Assembly (NCBI GenBank): GCA_944325735.1
Contig: CALVBI010000003.1
Location: forward strand, 307,479 to 371,478
Direction: 5' to 3'
DNA from: Candidatus Gastranaerophilales bacterium
GTDB taxonomy: Bacteria; Cyanobacteriota; Vampirovibrionia; Gastranaerophilales; Gastranaerophilaceae
DNA: 64,000 bases
In this document: positions 55,037-64,000 of the stretch, in pieces
Numbering within the stretch: position 1 is the first letter of the stretch
Layout: the number at the start of each line of letters is the position of its first letter
Notes under the pieces: generated by a model
Told to the model about the DNA's origin: nothing
The model's database searches: none
The model's input: only the letters and a program-made list of their open reading frames with translations
Translations under genes and position numbers: made by a program

Positions 55037-56151
55037 ACTAACTGAATATTTAATCTGTCATATCTTTCAGCAATATCATCATCATTGCGGAAATATTTAT
55101 CAAATTTTGTTCCCTGATCTTTTGATACTGACTTAACTAAGTCTGATACAAAATCAAATTGAGCATTTTCATCCCACATATTAAATTCATCAACCAAATG
55201 TTCACGAGCTCGGAGTTTTTGTTTTATATCTTTCATGCCGGCATTAATCTGTCTTTCATGCGCACCCATTTGGGTAACATTAGACATCCAAGCAAAAGGA
55301 GATTTATTTAATCGTTCATGAATTACATTTATAATATCATTATCAACAGTATAGGCAATTTTGCCATCTCTTACTGACTCTATAAAATATGCAAAATTTT
55401 TCGCATAAACTTTTGATATTTCTGATTGATCATTCATACGTGCAAATTTAATATTAAACTCTCCTGCTGTTACAGGATTAATATCAAATAAGCGTTTTTG
55501 TTTAAAATATTCAATATCTTTATCTAATCCCATTCTATGAGTTAAAGAATCCAAAACATCTAATGTATGAAACATTTTATCAATAGTGTAAACTTCTGGA
55601 AAAGTATTTTCATTGTTTAAACTTAAAATCCTTTGATCAACACTTTCCCACAATGCTCCCTTATAATTTGCAATTAATTCATCATCAGATCTAAAACTAT
55701 TTTGTTTGCGCCCTAAAATAATATATGCCTTATCAATATCACTCCCAGGCAGTGCGTGTTTTAAACCTATTGAACATACAGGGTCATATCCTGCCATCAA
55801 AACATTTACATCAGAATTTTGTGCAGATAAAGCTTTACCTACAAATTCGTTACTAATTTTATCAGATACTTTTGAAATATTTGGGAAATCTGTAAACATT
55901 TTATATCCTTCAATAAATGTACGCTTCAAATATTGAGGGATTCTTTCTAAAAAAGAAAAATTTTCACGTCTTATAAATTTATTTTGAGGATAAATTTTAT
56001 CATCTAAAGCTTCATAATATTTTGCAAATCTAAAATATTGATATTGATTATGCAAATCTTGAGCGGCATTAATAGTTATTTGAGGAACTCTTTGTGTAAT
56101 ACCTTGAAACTGGCATTTATTATAATTTTGATTTATTTTTGTAATCTTCAT
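55033..56151 (-). CDS. FG-type N-terminus protein with NTase-like GSDIDKA motif
   Basis: 372 residues. MKITKINQNYNKCQFQGITQRV resembles the shared N-terminal pattern. At about residue 120, VLMAGYDPVCSIGLKHALPGSDIDKAYIIL looks like the G-S-x-x-D-x(D) core of the nucleotidyltransferase superfamily. The rest is helical, with LKRTFIEGYKMF and KQKLRAREHLVDEF. It is not a known NTase family to me. It is 4 nt after the PHP gene, so one operon. Confidence 0.65.
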   Translation of the reverse strand: MKITKINQNYNKCQFQGITQRVPQITINAAQDLHNQYQYFRFAKYYEALDDKIYPQNKFIRRENFSFLERIPQYLKRTFIEGYKMFTDFPNISKVSDKISNEFVGKALSAQNSDVNVLMAGYDPVCSIGLKHALPGSDIDKAYIILGRKQNSFRSDDELIANYKGALWESVDQRILSLNNENTFPEVYTIDKMFHTLDVLDSLTHRMGLDKDIEYFKQKRLFDINPVTAGEFNIKFARMNDQSEISKVYAKNFAYFIESVRDGKIAYTVDNDIINVIHERLNKSPFAWMSNVTQMGAHERQINAGMKDIKQKLRAREHLVDEFNMWDENAQFDFVSDLVKSVSKDQGTKFDKYFRNDDDIAERYDRLNIQLV

Positions 56152-56155
56152 TCAT

Positions 56156-57493
56156 TTACCCGACTATATATTTTGAATTATGATTATCCGAACCCCCTAT
56201 TTTTATAAGGTTTTTCAAATAATTATTTGTTTCATTAACCCTATCTAAACTTACATCTTTTGGATATGCCTGATGATAAGCTTCTGATATTTGAATAAGT
56301 CCATCTGATTTATATATAAAATTATTAAAGACTTTATTTGGATGATAAAATTTCATAGCAGTAAAATATGGATGCGCAAAAGATAATATAACGTTTTCAT
56401 CTCCTTTTAGAACTTTTATTAAATCTTCAAAGGAACTTTCATTTGTTAAAACTAATTTATTATTTACAAAGTGCGGTTCGTATTTTTTTCTGACATTTGA
56501 AATTATATCTGTTTCATTTATATCATTATCTAAAAAATTATTTTTTTTCAAGTACCACATATTCCTATTTTTTACATCTATATTTTTCATAATATCTTCA
56601 TACATTTTATTAGGATCTACACCTTTTCTCGATGCTTGAATAGTAATGGCATGTTTTGTCTGTGCATAATGATTTACAGGCCAGTGAGAATTCATCATTA
56701 AACAATCGGGATTAAGATTGTAAGTTTTTAACAATTCTTCTTTATTAAAATTTGTTAACGGAATAGCTTTTCTTATCTCTGAAAGCATATTATCTATTGT
56801 GTCATTTCGCCTTTTTTGCAAATTCTCACAATATTTATCAAACTTAAAAGGATTTATACCGTATGCTAAAACTTCTGAAATTTCACATGGATTACTACCT
56901 TTAGGGACTTTATGTGAAAAACTTAATTCTACACCAGGGATAAATTTTACATTTTTAAATTTTTCAGGATTTTCAGCCATAATCACAAGAGCTTCTTTAA
57001 CTCCTTTTACAGAATCATGATCGGTTATTGAAAAAATAAATTTTTGCCCTGTTCTTTTAAATAAATTATTTGAATATTCTGCAATTTCATTTAATAAGTT
57101 TTTTACAGTAATTTTTCCGTCAGAATTATTAGTATGCATATGAAAATCAGCTTGAAAACCAAAATTTTTAATATTCTCAGGAGTATATGTATAATTTATT
57201 TTTCTTAAATTCAAAATCTGCTTAACAAATTCTTCCTTATTCATAACATTTGAAAGAGCAAGAGGATTAATTTTTTTACCTGTAATCTCAGACACGCCGG
57301 CAGCCAAACTCTTTACATATTCACTGCACACTCGAGGAGCAGGTTTGGCAATTTTATAAATTGCAACCGTTGACACCAAAGATCCAAGCATAATTCCAGC
57401 AGGAGAAACTCCAGATTTTTTCTGAGCTGACCCTTCAATATTTGGAGAATAAACTCTATGTCCATATACACTTTGTACTGATGAAACTTTCAT
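56156..57493 (-). CDS. PHP-domain phosphoesterase with N-terminal hydrophobic segment
   Basis: 445 residues. N-terminal hydrophobic segment (PAGIMLGSLVSTVAIYKIA), then a full PHP metal set: DFHMHTNNSDG, SITDHDSVKG, FIPGVELSFSH, ILSFAHPYF, GGSDNHNSK. Likely hydrolyses phosphate esters or nucleotides. The N-terminus (MKVSSVQSVYGHRVYSPN) is a weak variant of the neighbours' short leader. First gene of the operon with 55033-56151. GGTGTAAA precedes ATG. Confidence 0.82.
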   Translation of the reverse strand: MKVSSVQSVYGHRVYSPNIEGSAQKKSGVSPAGIMLGSLVSTVAIYKIAKPAPRVCSEYVKSLAAGVSEITGKKINPLALSNVMNKEEFVKQILNLRKINYTYTPENIKNFGFQADFHMHTNNSDGKITVKNLLNEIAEYSNNLFKRTGQKFIFSITDHDSVKGVKEALVIMAENPEKFKNVKFIPGVELSFSHKVPKGSNPCEISEVLAYGINPFKFDKYCENLQKRRNDTIDNMLSEIRKAIPLTNFNKEELLKTYNLNPDCLMMNSHWPVNHYAQTKHAITIQASRKGVDPNKMYEDIMKNIDVKNRNMWYLKKNNFLDNDINETDIISNVRKKYEPHFVNNKLVLTNESSFEDLIKVLKGDENVILSFAHPYFTAMKFYHPNKVFNNFIYKSDGLIQISEAYHQAYPKDVSLDRVNETNNYLKNLIKIGGSDNHNSKYIVG

Positions 57494-57647
57494 TTTACAC
57501 CTACAGAGATTTTTTTAAGAAAACGAGAATTGATTTATATTATAATATTTAATTTAATTGTAAAAAGTAACTTATTTCAACATCCCAACGTACTAGTAAT
57601 TATATTATAATGAAAAATTTAAGGCAAAATATTAAGAATTTGTCATA

Positions 57648-58133
57648 TTAACTATTTTTTATAAAAACTCTTTCTAATTTTCTTGCAAATCTTACAATCG
57701 GTTTTTCAATATCTGCAGTAATTGAATCAACTAAAATAGTCTTTTTACACCCTAAATTTTTACCACACATTACATCTGTTAATGGCCTATCACCTACAAA
57801 GCAAGTTGTTTCCGGAGATAATTTATGTTCTTGCATAAATTTTTTTGCAACTTTTATATCAGGTTTGTGTGCCTTGAATACAACAGGGAAATCGGAACAA
57901 GCTGAAACTTTTGTAATATAATCAGGATTATTATTATTTGATACAACTCCTATAAAGAAATCTTTTTTTACTTTTTCAAGCCATTCCAATGTTTCTTTTG
58001 TATAACAACCAGTCTTAGAACCCATAATCGTACTATCTAAATCAAAAAGCAAAGCATTTATCCCCTGATTTTTCAAATCATCTAAATCAATTTCATAAAT
58101 ATTTTTAAGATTATAATCAGGTTTGATAAACAT
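57648..58133 (-). CDS. YqeG-family HAD IIIA phosphatase
   Basis: 161 residues: motif I LLFDLDSTIMG, motif II VVSNNNN, motif III HKPDIKVAKKFM, motif IV CFVGDRPLTDV. Size and the N-terminal IFIKPDYNLK-type start match YqeG/PgpP-like phosphatases (possibly phosphatidylglycerophosphate phosphatase). Follows the U32 gene by 18 nt, same operon. Confidence 0.88.
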   Translation of the reverse strand: MFIKPDYNLKNIYEIDLDDLKNQGINALLFDLDSTIMGSKTGCYTKETLEWLEKVKKDFFIGVVSNNNNPDYITKVSACSDFPVVFKAHKPDIKVAKKFMQEHKLSPETTCFVGDRPLTDVMCGKNLGCKKTILVDSITADIEKPIVRFARKLERVFIKNS

Positions 58134-58151
58134 TTTTACCTCTTTCTTCTA

Positions 58152-59393
58152 TTAATTATAAGTCTTTATTCCAACAGTTCTGACTAGGGCATATTTATAA
58201 TTTTTTGGAGATTGCGAAAATTTAACATATACATCATCATTTGTATTGCCTAATTCTAAATTTTCATCATCTTCATTTTTAACAGCTTCAACTTTAGCTA
58301 CAAACTGCTCATCAGGTGTAATAATTTCAACATCATCACCTACAAGCATTTTATTTTTTATTTTCACCAAGAAGAAGTCATCATCTTTTACATCACCTTT
58401 GAATTCACAAAGGAAATCAGCTCCGGCTAATCCTTTTGAAATATCATAGCTATAACTTTCACCGTTATTATCACCTAAGGCAAAACCTGTTGTATATCCT
58501 CGATTTCCTACTTTTTGCAATTCCAAGAAATACTTATCTAAATCTGCTGATGGATTTTTCAAAACTTCATCAATTGCTTGACGATATGCTTTTGCAACAG
58601 CTGACACATAATATAAACTCTTAGTTCGACCTTCAACTTTGAAAGAATCAATTCCTGCATCGATTAACTGCGGTAATTGTTTTACAAGACATAAATCTTT
58701 TGGACTTAAAATATGAGAACCTCTATCATCTTGATTTATTTCCAAATATTCATTCGGACGAGTTTCTTCAACAAGCTTATAACTCCATCTGCAAGGTTGC
58801 GAACAGTTTCCGTGATTTGCTTTTCTTTCACCTTTTGAAAAATAGTCACTCAAAAGACATCTTCCAGAAAAAGATACACACTGAGCGCCATGGATAAAAC
58901 TTTCCAGCTCAACATCAGGAACCTGTTTTCTGATTTCTGCAATATCTGCAATAGGCAACTCTCTTGCTAAAATAACACGAGTTGCACCTAAATCACGCCA
59001 GAATTTAACACTTTCATAATTTAATGTATTAGTCTGAGTGCTTACATGAATTGGAACTTCTGGGATACGTTTTCTTATAAGATTAAAAATACCATAATCA
59101 CTTATAATAAATGCATCAGGCTTAGCATCTTTAAATCTGTCAATACATGCTTCTAATTGTTTTATATCATTGTTAAAAGCAAAAATATTTATAGTAACAT
59201 AAGCCTTTGCACCAAGAGAATGAGCCAAATCAACAGCTTGTTTTAAATTATCCATAGTAATCAAACTGCCTTTTCTCATTGCTCTAAGGCTAAAATCTAC
59301 AACTCCTAGATATACTGCATTTGCACCATATCTCACCGCATATTCTAATTTTTCCAAATTGCCCGCAGGCATCAAAAGTTCTACATCTCGCAT
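58152..59393 (-). CDS. U32-family protein (TrhP/RlhA-like RNA hydroxylation factor)
   Basis: 413 residues. ELLMPAGNLEKLEYAVRYGANAVYLG, HVSTQTNTLN, FIHGAQCVSFSGRCLLSDY and NHGNCSQPCRW (four Cys for an Fe-S cluster), DSFKVEGRTKSLYYV. Long 'peptidase U32' proteins of this type act in prephenate-dependent hydroxylation of tRNA U34 (TrhP) or 23S rRNA (RlhA). I infer TrhP-like from length. Start has TAATAT 6 nt upstream. Confidence 0.85.
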   Translation of the reverse strand: MRDVELLMPAGNLEKLEYAVRYGANAVYLGVVDFSLRAMRKGSLITMDNLKQAVDLAHSLGAKAYVTINIFAFNNDIKQLEACIDRFKDAKPDAFIISDYGIFNLIRKRIPEVPIHVSTQTNTLNYESVKFWRDLGATRVILARELPIADIAEIRKQVPDVELESFIHGAQCVSFSGRCLLSDYFSKGERKANHGNCSQPCRWSYKLVEETRPNEYLEINQDDRGSHILSPKDLCLVKQLPQLIDAGIDSFKVEGRTKSLYYVSAVAKAYRQAIDEVLKNPSADLDKYFLELQKVGNRGYTTGFALGDNNGESYSYDISKGLAGADFLCEFKGDVKDDDFFLVKIKNKMLVGDDVEIITPDEQFVAKVEAVKNEDDENLELGNTNDDVYVKFSQSPKNYKYALVRTVGIKTYN

Positions 59394-59399
59394 AACTGT

Positions 59400-59405
59400 A
59401 TATTA
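59400..59405 (-). promoter_or_regulatory. TAATAT -10 box, leaderless start
   Basis: Minus strand, 6 nt before ATG 59393. Confidence 0.4.
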
Positions 59406-59508
59406 TCCCAAAGGATACAAATAATCAACCGATTAGGTGATGACCAAATATGATTAATGAATAAGATATATATATAAAAGATTTTTATATGTTTATTGGA
59501 GAAGAAAG

Positions 59509-59643
59509 ATGCAAACAATTGAAAATGCAGCAACAACATTAAAAGAAATTTGGGATTATCAACACCCTGTAATGCATACTTGGTTTGTGTTAAGTTCACT
59601 TTCATTATGCGTTATGTTCGCTTTATTATATTTTGTAATATAA
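59509..59643 (+). CDS. 44-residue single-TM protein
   Basis: MQTIENAATTLKEIWDYQHP, then a hydrophobic C-terminal segment (TWFVLSSLSLCVMFALLYFV). GGAGAAGAAAG lies 4-10 nt before ATG 59509. Its stop overlaps the -10 of the permease gene. A credible small membrane protein; no family recognised. Confidence 0.6.
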   Translation: MQTIENAATTLKEIWDYQHPVMHTWFVLSSLSLCVMFALLYFVI

Positions 59644-59644
59644 T
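59639..59644 (+). promoter_or_regulatory. TATAAT -10 box, leaderless start
   Basis: Overlaps the stop of the 44-residue gene and ends 6 nt before ATG 59651. Confidence 0.5.
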
Positions 59645-59650
59645 AAAACT

Positions 59651-60475
59651 ATGAGAAAGCTCAGGATATTCTTAGGTTATCTGACACTTATATTAATCGC
59701 AATAAGTATGTTATATCCATTTTTTGCGATGGTAAATCTCTCTTTTGTTGATAATAATGAAATATTTTCCCATGCCGGAAGAATTTTCCATCCAAATTTA
59801 ACATTGAATAACTATAAAAATGTTTTTACAGAAATTCCAATGGGACTATATTTTTTCAACAGCCTTTTGGTTGCATCAATCACAACCATAGGACAGGTAA
59901 TTTTTGCATCACTTGCAGGATATGCATTTGCAAGACTTAATTTCAAATACAAAAATGCATTATTTTTAATTATCTTAATTACAATGCTAATTCCACCACA
60001 AGTAAATATTATCCCATTATTTTTCTTAATGCGTGAATTACACTTAATAGACACATATCAAGCTCTGATACTCCCAGCATTATTTGGCGGTTTTGGAATA
60101 TTTTTAATGCGGCAATATTTTCTCGGCTTACCGAAAGATTTGGAAGAAGCTGCCAAAATTGATGGTTGTAATTTATTTCAAACATTTTTCAAAATCGCAT
60201 TACCTTTGGCACTCCCAACAGTTGCGACACTTGCAATATTCACGTTTGTAACAACATGGAACAGTTTTATGTGGCCTTTAATTGTTACAAACAGCGAAAG
60301 TATGAGAACATTGCCAGTAGGGCTTGCAATTTACAAAGGCAGTTTTAGAGAACTTACCCTATGGGGAAATCTCCTAGCTTGCTCTGTTATCTGCACAATA
60401 CCAGTAATTGGTGTATTCTTATTAGGGAAGAAATATTTTATATCAGATATTTTACAAGGCTCTGTAAAAGAATAA
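59651..60475 (+). CDS. carbohydrate ABC transporter permease (MalG/CUT1-type)
   Basis: 274 residues, six TM helices, with the EAA loop EEAAKIDGCNLFQTFFKIALPLALP and the C-terminal LGKKYFISDILQGSVKE typical of MalG-type sugar permeases. No binding protein, MalF partner or ATPase lies beside it, so the rest of the importer must be elsewhere. The neighbourhood includes malQ and a secreted GH13, consistent with alpha-glucan uptake. Confidence 0.87.
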   Translation: MRKLRIFLGYLTLILIAISMLYPFFAMVNLSFVDNNEIFSHAGRIFHPNLTLNNYKNVFTEIPMGLYFFNSLLVASITTIGQVIFASLAGYAFARLNFKYKNALFLIILITMLIPPQVNIIPLFFLMRELHLIDTYQALILPALFGGFGIFLMRQYFLGLPKDLEEAAKIDGCNLFQTFFKIALPLALPTVATLAIFTFVTTWNSFMWPLIVTNSESMRTLPVGLAIYKGSFRELTLWGNLLACSVICTIPVIGVFLLGKKYFISDILQGSVKE

Positions 60476-60478
60476 TAA

Positions 60479-61336
60479 TTATAATTTATATCTCAAAACA
60501 GAATTTGATCCTTGTGATGATACAAACAATAAATCACCGTTAATATGAACGCCATATGGTTTTTGAACATTTGAGATAAGAACAGAAATAACACCTGTAG
60601 GAGTAATTTTCACTACATTATTACTATTGTAATTAGAAACATAAATATTCCCGTTATTATCACTTACCATACCAATAGGTCCATTTATTTTTGCATCTTT
60701 TACATAAACAATTCTTTTTCCGTCAGGAGTAATTTTGTAAATCATATTATCTGCAAAACATGCAACAAAAACATTGCCATTATTGTCAGTCGTAATACCG
60801 GTCGGGCTTGCAATATTATTGTACATGCCATTTGTTTGTTCTATTTTCGGTTTTGATGCTTCTGCAGCTTTAGCCTCATCTGCTTTAATCGTCTGCATAT
60901 CAGTATTCATAGATGTCGCTAACTGCTGAGCTCGAGTATAAATTGAACTTTCTGGCGGAATTAACGATAAATAAGACTTTGCTTTATCTGTCTGACCTAA
61001 TTTATTACTTAAATTTGCTGCTTTATATACTGATTCATAATCATCAGGCTTTCTCACAATAATTTGTTTAAAAACAGCTAAAGCTGCTTCATCTTGTTTT
61101 AGGTATTCCAAAATTGAACCTAAATTATAATAAGCATCAATATAATTTGGATCAATATTTATAGCCTGCCTAAAAGACGCCATAGCTCTGTCATATTGTC
61201 CTATTTTATAAAAATCAATTCCTTGATTATACTCTAATTTAGCTTCTGTTCTAGGTTCATAAGCCGGTACAGGTTCTGCACAAAGTGCAAAACCTGTATT
61301 AGCTAATAAACATAAAGTTATTAAAAGTTTTTTCAT
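60479..61336 (-). CDS. exported TPR + NHL-repeat protein
   Basis: 285 residues: signal peptide (MKKLLITLCLLANTGFALCA), three TPR units (LEYNQGIDFYKIGQYDRAM, YIDAYYNLGSILEYLKQDEA, YESVYKAANLSNKLGQTDKA). Four short beta-propeller/NHL-like repeats follow (SPTGITTDNNGNVFVACFADN, GPIGMVSDNNGNIYVSNYNS). Probably a periplasmic or surface scaffold. GGAGATATT precedes ATG. Follows malQ by 15 nt. Confidence 0.8.
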   Translation of the reverse strand: MKKLLITLCLLANTGFALCAEPVPAYEPRTEAKLEYNQGIDFYKIGQYDRAMASFRQAINIDPNYIDAYYNLGSILEYLKQDEAALAVFKQIIVRKPDDYESVYKAANLSNKLGQTDKAKSYLSLIPPESSIYTRAQQLATSMNTDMQTIKADEAKAAEASKPKIEQTNGMYNNIASPTGITTDNNGNVFVACFADNMIYKITPDGKRIVYVKDAKINGPIGMVSDNNGNIYVSNYNSNNVVKITPTGVISVLISNVQKPYGVHINGDLLFVSSQGSNSVLRYKL

Positions 61337-61351
61337 TAATATCTCCGTATA

Positions 61352-63238
61352 CTATTTTTGCAGATTATCAAGTTTTTCAATAATTTTTTGATTTTTTTCT
61401 GCAAATTCATGTCCTCTTGCAATTATAGCTAATTTTAAAATATTTGCAAGATTAATAGCACAAAGTTCTTTATAATTATCAGGTAATCTCAAACTCCAAT
61501 TTGCATCACCTGATGTGCCAGGTCTATTGTATACATCATATACATTGAAATAATCTGTAAAGAAAATTTGAATATTTTCAGCTTTAGATGCAAAAATTTC
61601 AACTAACTTTGTCTGAGCCAAAAATTCTGCATCATCTGTAAGATGAACAATAATATCATCTTTATTTTCAGCTTCTGCAAACAAATCATCTACAAGATTT
61701 TTTGCATGCAAATATCCGATGTGTGAATGAATATTTTGATCAGCCCACATTTTGATAGGTTCATTATCATGAGTACCTACCATAGCCCAGCATCTCTTAT
61801 CAATATTACAACATCTGTATGGATCTTCTGGCTTATCAGCTTCTACAAACTGAGTAAGTTTCATACCTTGTAACCCATATTCTTTCATAACTTCTGCAAC
61901 AGGATTTGTAAGAGTTCCTAAATCCTCACAAACAATTGCATCTTTATCAAGTCCTTCTTCTTTTGCTGTGGCGATTACAATTTTTTCAATTAATCTGCCA
62001 TATTCTTTAATTTGTTTTTTAGATAAAGTCTTAACTCTTTTTTCTTTATCAGCAGTAAGCTCCATATCTAAATCTTCTAATTTTGCAATAGCATATTTAG
62101 ATAATTCAGGATGTTCAGGGGATGAATACAATCTACCTGCGCCTTGTTCAATTTTAGGTTTTTTACCTGCTTTGTAAACCCAAGGATCAATAAGACCTAC
62201 AATATGGTCAATTCTTACACCACCAGGGTTTTCTCTAAACATCTTTTTGTATAAATTTTTCAACAACTGACCGCCTTCATCTAAAGTTCCGTCAGCATTG
62301 TACATTCTATCTGGATCCATTACAGGAAATCCCCATGCCTGACCGTCTTTTGAGAAATAGTCAGGAGGACAGCCCAAGCACCAACCTTTTAAGAATAATG
62401 CTTGATAAGCCCAAGTATCACGGTCAGAAAAAGCAACTTGTCTATCTGCAATCATTTTAATATCATGTTTTTTTGCAAATTTTCTAGTTTCTTCATTTTG
62501 CTTACTTATAACAAACTGAGTAAATTTATATAATTCAATTTCATCAGAATATTTATTTTCAATTTCCTTAATTCTTTCAGCATATTCCATTTTTTGCTCA
62601 ATAGATTGAGGATTGAAAAGATTTTTATCAGTTTCTGAATTCCATAAAGGCCAGTAATCATTACCATGTTCAATAGACAAAGCTTCATATAAACTGTCTT
62701 TATCTAACCAAAAACTGTTTTCTCTTTTAAAATGTTCAAATTCTTTTTCTAATTTTTTAACAGGATTTGATTTAAAGTTATTCCAAGCTTCCTGCATAGC
62801 TTCACTATATTTTTTATAAGCATATGAATAAGCAGTTTTATTCACATCTTTATTTGGGTTTCCATTTACAATATCATTGTAAGTTTCTTCTGAAAGAATT
62901 TTACCCCAATCTTTAGTTGTTAACTCTTTCAAGTTGATAAATAAAGGGTTGTCAGAAAAAATAGTACCTGTATAAGGAGAAGAATCACAAGATTTAGTCT
63001 TTCCTGCAGGTCCAAGCTGAATAGCATCGAACAAACCTGAAGCATACTCAATAAATTCTTTACCACCGTCAGTATTTATGCTGCCGAAACCTGTATTTTG
63101 TCCCATTGCAGCCGGAAAACTTCCGTTATGCATAATGAAAGCTAAGTTCTTTTTACCTAAAACTTTTAATGCTTTTCTAATAGTTTTTTTAGCGTCTTCA
63201 GTCAAGACGTTAGATTGTTTTTCTAAAGTACAAGTCAT
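61352..63238 (-). CDS. malQ: 4-alpha-glucanotransferase (GH77)
   Basis: 628 residues. GH77 features: NTGFGSINTDGGKEFIEY, FDAIQLGPAGK, GVRIDHIVGL (nucleophile Asp), VCEDLGTLTNPV (acid/base Glu), MVGTHDNEPIKMW (third Asp), GDANWSLRLP. Longer than E. coli MalQ in parts but with inserted helical segments near residues 110-190. Cytoplasmic disproportionation of malto-oligosaccharides. Likely operon with the TPR/NHL gene. Confidence 0.92.
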   Translation of the reverse strand: MTCTLEKQSNVLTEDAKKTIRKALKVLGKKNLAFIMHNGSFPAAMGQNTGFGSINTDGGKEFIEYASGLFDAIQLGPAGKTKSCDSSPYTGTIFSDNPLFINLKELTTKDWGKILSEETYNDIVNGNPNKDVNKTAYSYAYKKYSEAMQEAWNNFKSNPVKKLEKEFEHFKRENSFWLDKDSLYEALSIEHGNDYWPLWNSETDKNLFNPQSIEQKMEYAERIKEIENKYSDEIELYKFTQFVISKQNEETRKFAKKHDIKMIADRQVAFSDRDTWAYQALFLKGWCLGCPPDYFSKDGQAWGFPVMDPDRMYNADGTLDEGGQLLKNLYKKMFRENPGGVRIDHIVGLIDPWVYKAGKKPKIEQGAGRLYSSPEHPELSKYAIAKLEDLDMELTADKEKRVKTLSKKQIKEYGRLIEKIVIATAKEEGLDKDAIVCEDLGTLTNPVAEVMKEYGLQGMKLTQFVEADKPEDPYRCCNIDKRCWAMVGTHDNEPIKMWADQNIHSHIGYLHAKNLVDDLFAEAENKDDIIVHLTDDAEFLAQTKLVEIFASKAENIQIFFTDYFNVYDVYNRPGTSGDANWSLRLPDNYKELCAINLANILKLAIIARGHEFAEKNQKIIEKLDNLQK

Positions 63239-63329
63239 ATTTACCCCTTCTTCCTATATATCAACAAAATTGATAATATCATGAGGTATTTTTTTTTTCA
63301 ACTAACAGACAATATAAAAAAATAGTATA

Positions 63330-63420
63330 CTGTCATTACGAAGCAAATATAAAACAATCCAACTTTTTTATTTTCGTTGACTGGTTGCTTTCGTCATTGC
63401 GAGCGAATGCGAAGCAACCC
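63330..63420. repeat. dispersed palindromic-type repeat next to GIY-YIG gene
   Basis: Contains TCATTACGAAGCAA and TCATTGCGAGCGAATGCGAAGCAACCC. The inverse (GGATTGCTTCGCCTTCGCTCGCAATGA) begins at 63740 beyond the gene. The pair brackets the GIY-YIG gene. Confidence 0.6.
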
Positions 63421-63423
63421 AGC

Positions 63424-63708
63424 CTATATTATTTCATCATATAAATCAAGCCATTCAGGATTATTCATTTCTATCAATTCCAACTTTTTCTTTCTTGATG
63501 CTCCTTTAAGCTTCTTTTCTCTAATTATTGCTTCTTCAATATCATCATAAACCTCATAATAAGCTAATTTATCAATATTATATTTTTTTGTAAAACCATC
63601 AGCTAATTTATTTTTATGCTCATATACTCTTTTGACTAAATTTGAAGTAACACCAATATAAAGAGTCCCATTTCTTTTGTTAAATAAAATATATGTATAT
63701 CCACTCAT
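63424..63708 (-). CDS. GIY-YIG nuclease-domain protein (UPF0213-like)
   Basis: 94 residues: YTYILFNKRNGTLYIGVTSNLVKRVYEHKN (GIY-YIG with catalytic Arg), YNIDKLAYYEVYDDIEEAIIREKKLKG (Glu). Single-domain proteins of this size usually sit next to dispersed palindromic repeats, and here repeats flank both sides. Possibly a selfish or repair nuclease. Confidence 0.9.
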   Translation of the reverse strand: MSGYTYILFNKRNGTLYIGVTSNLVKRVYEHKNKLADGFTKKYNIDKLAYYEVYDDIEEAIIREKKLKGASRKKKLELIEMNNPEWLDLYDEII

Positions 63709-63739
63709 AAATTTATAATAACATAAATAATATATAAGC

Positions 63740-64000
63740 TGGATTGCTTCGCCTTCGCTCGCAATGACTTATCTCGAAACGTCATCCTGAGGACGTTAGT
63801 CCGAAAGAATCCAGCTGATAGAAAAAAATTGCTTGCTTAAATCATAAACGAACTTGTACTCTTTCCAAATCAAGGTAATTTGAGTAAGTATTAACTCGCA
63901 ATGATTTATCTCGAAACGTCATTCTGAGGACGTTAGTCCGAAAGAATCCAGCTGATAGAAAAAAATTGCTTGCTTAAATCATAAACGAACTTGTACTCTT
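63740..64000. repeat. 137-bp tandem repeat, second unit cut by window end
   Basis: From TCGCAATGA (63760) the sequence recurs from about 63897 with only scattered differences. The exact match from TATCTCGAAAC (63770 / 63907) runs to the window end with one C/T change. No gene in this stretch. Confidence 0.8.

Overview
The window is about 64 kb of low-GC bacterial chromosome that reads like a gut Gastranaerophilales (Vampirovibrionia, formerly 'Melainabacteria'). This is an inference from gene content. It holds several pseudopilin-like proteins with the FTLAEVLIT N-terminus, diderm markers (TolC, MCE domain, filamentous-haemagglutinin-like exoprotein), an rpmH-rnpA pair, and several small proteins with a shared 'N..(S/T)FG.K' N-terminus that I associate with this lineage from memory only.

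Layout. 1-7.7 kb: three pilin-like genes interleaved with nagA, ilvD, a two-CCG-domain Fe-S oxidoreductase and proC, then rpmH-rnpA. All three pilin-like genes carry a 10-bp C (or G) run between the well-placed start codon and the prepilin cleavage site, and all three are out of frame at that run. 7.9-10.5 kb: a large repetitive secreted adhesin. 10.64-29.73 kb: an accessory region inside the initiator tRNA-fMet gene. A 5' tRNA half lies at the left end, an intact tRNA-fMet in the middle (18614-18690) and a 3' tRNA half at the right end. Both breaks coincide with the 7-nt anticodon loop. Each of the two elements has its own overlapping serine recombinase + tyrosine integrase pair. A left-end fragment of a third element (18304-18613) lies between them.

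The left element carries an HhH-GPD glycosylase-like gene with a small YIPSDYC protein, an XRE regulator, and a PD-(D/E)XK-like sce7726 protein facing a Beta-protein / ImmA-IrrE / two-TM operon. The right element carries a second XRE and YIPSDYC pair, a PDZ protein, an excisionase-like and HUH-Rep-like module, and a three-component ABC system (DUF4297/Cap4-like nuclease, middle component, DUF3732 ABC ATPase; Lamassu-like), followed by an HNH-like protein. These look like defence cargo.

29.8-64 kb is mostly core genome: gdhA, SIMPL protein, orphan histidine kinase, MCE protein, secreted GH13, galE, acyltransferase, EEP phosphatase, GNAT, DHA2 MFS pump, aroA, nucleotidyltransferase, TolC, ArsP/Mn-type permease, PHP protein, YqeG phosphatase, U32 protein, sugar ABC permease, NHL/TPR protein, malQ and a GIY-YIG protein. 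tRNA-Ser, -Met and -Lys genes lie among them. Small lineage-type proteins with the FG motif are scattered here. Many genes have a -10 hexamer exactly 6 nt upstream of the start codon and no Shine-Dalgarno, pointing to widespread leaderless mRNAs.
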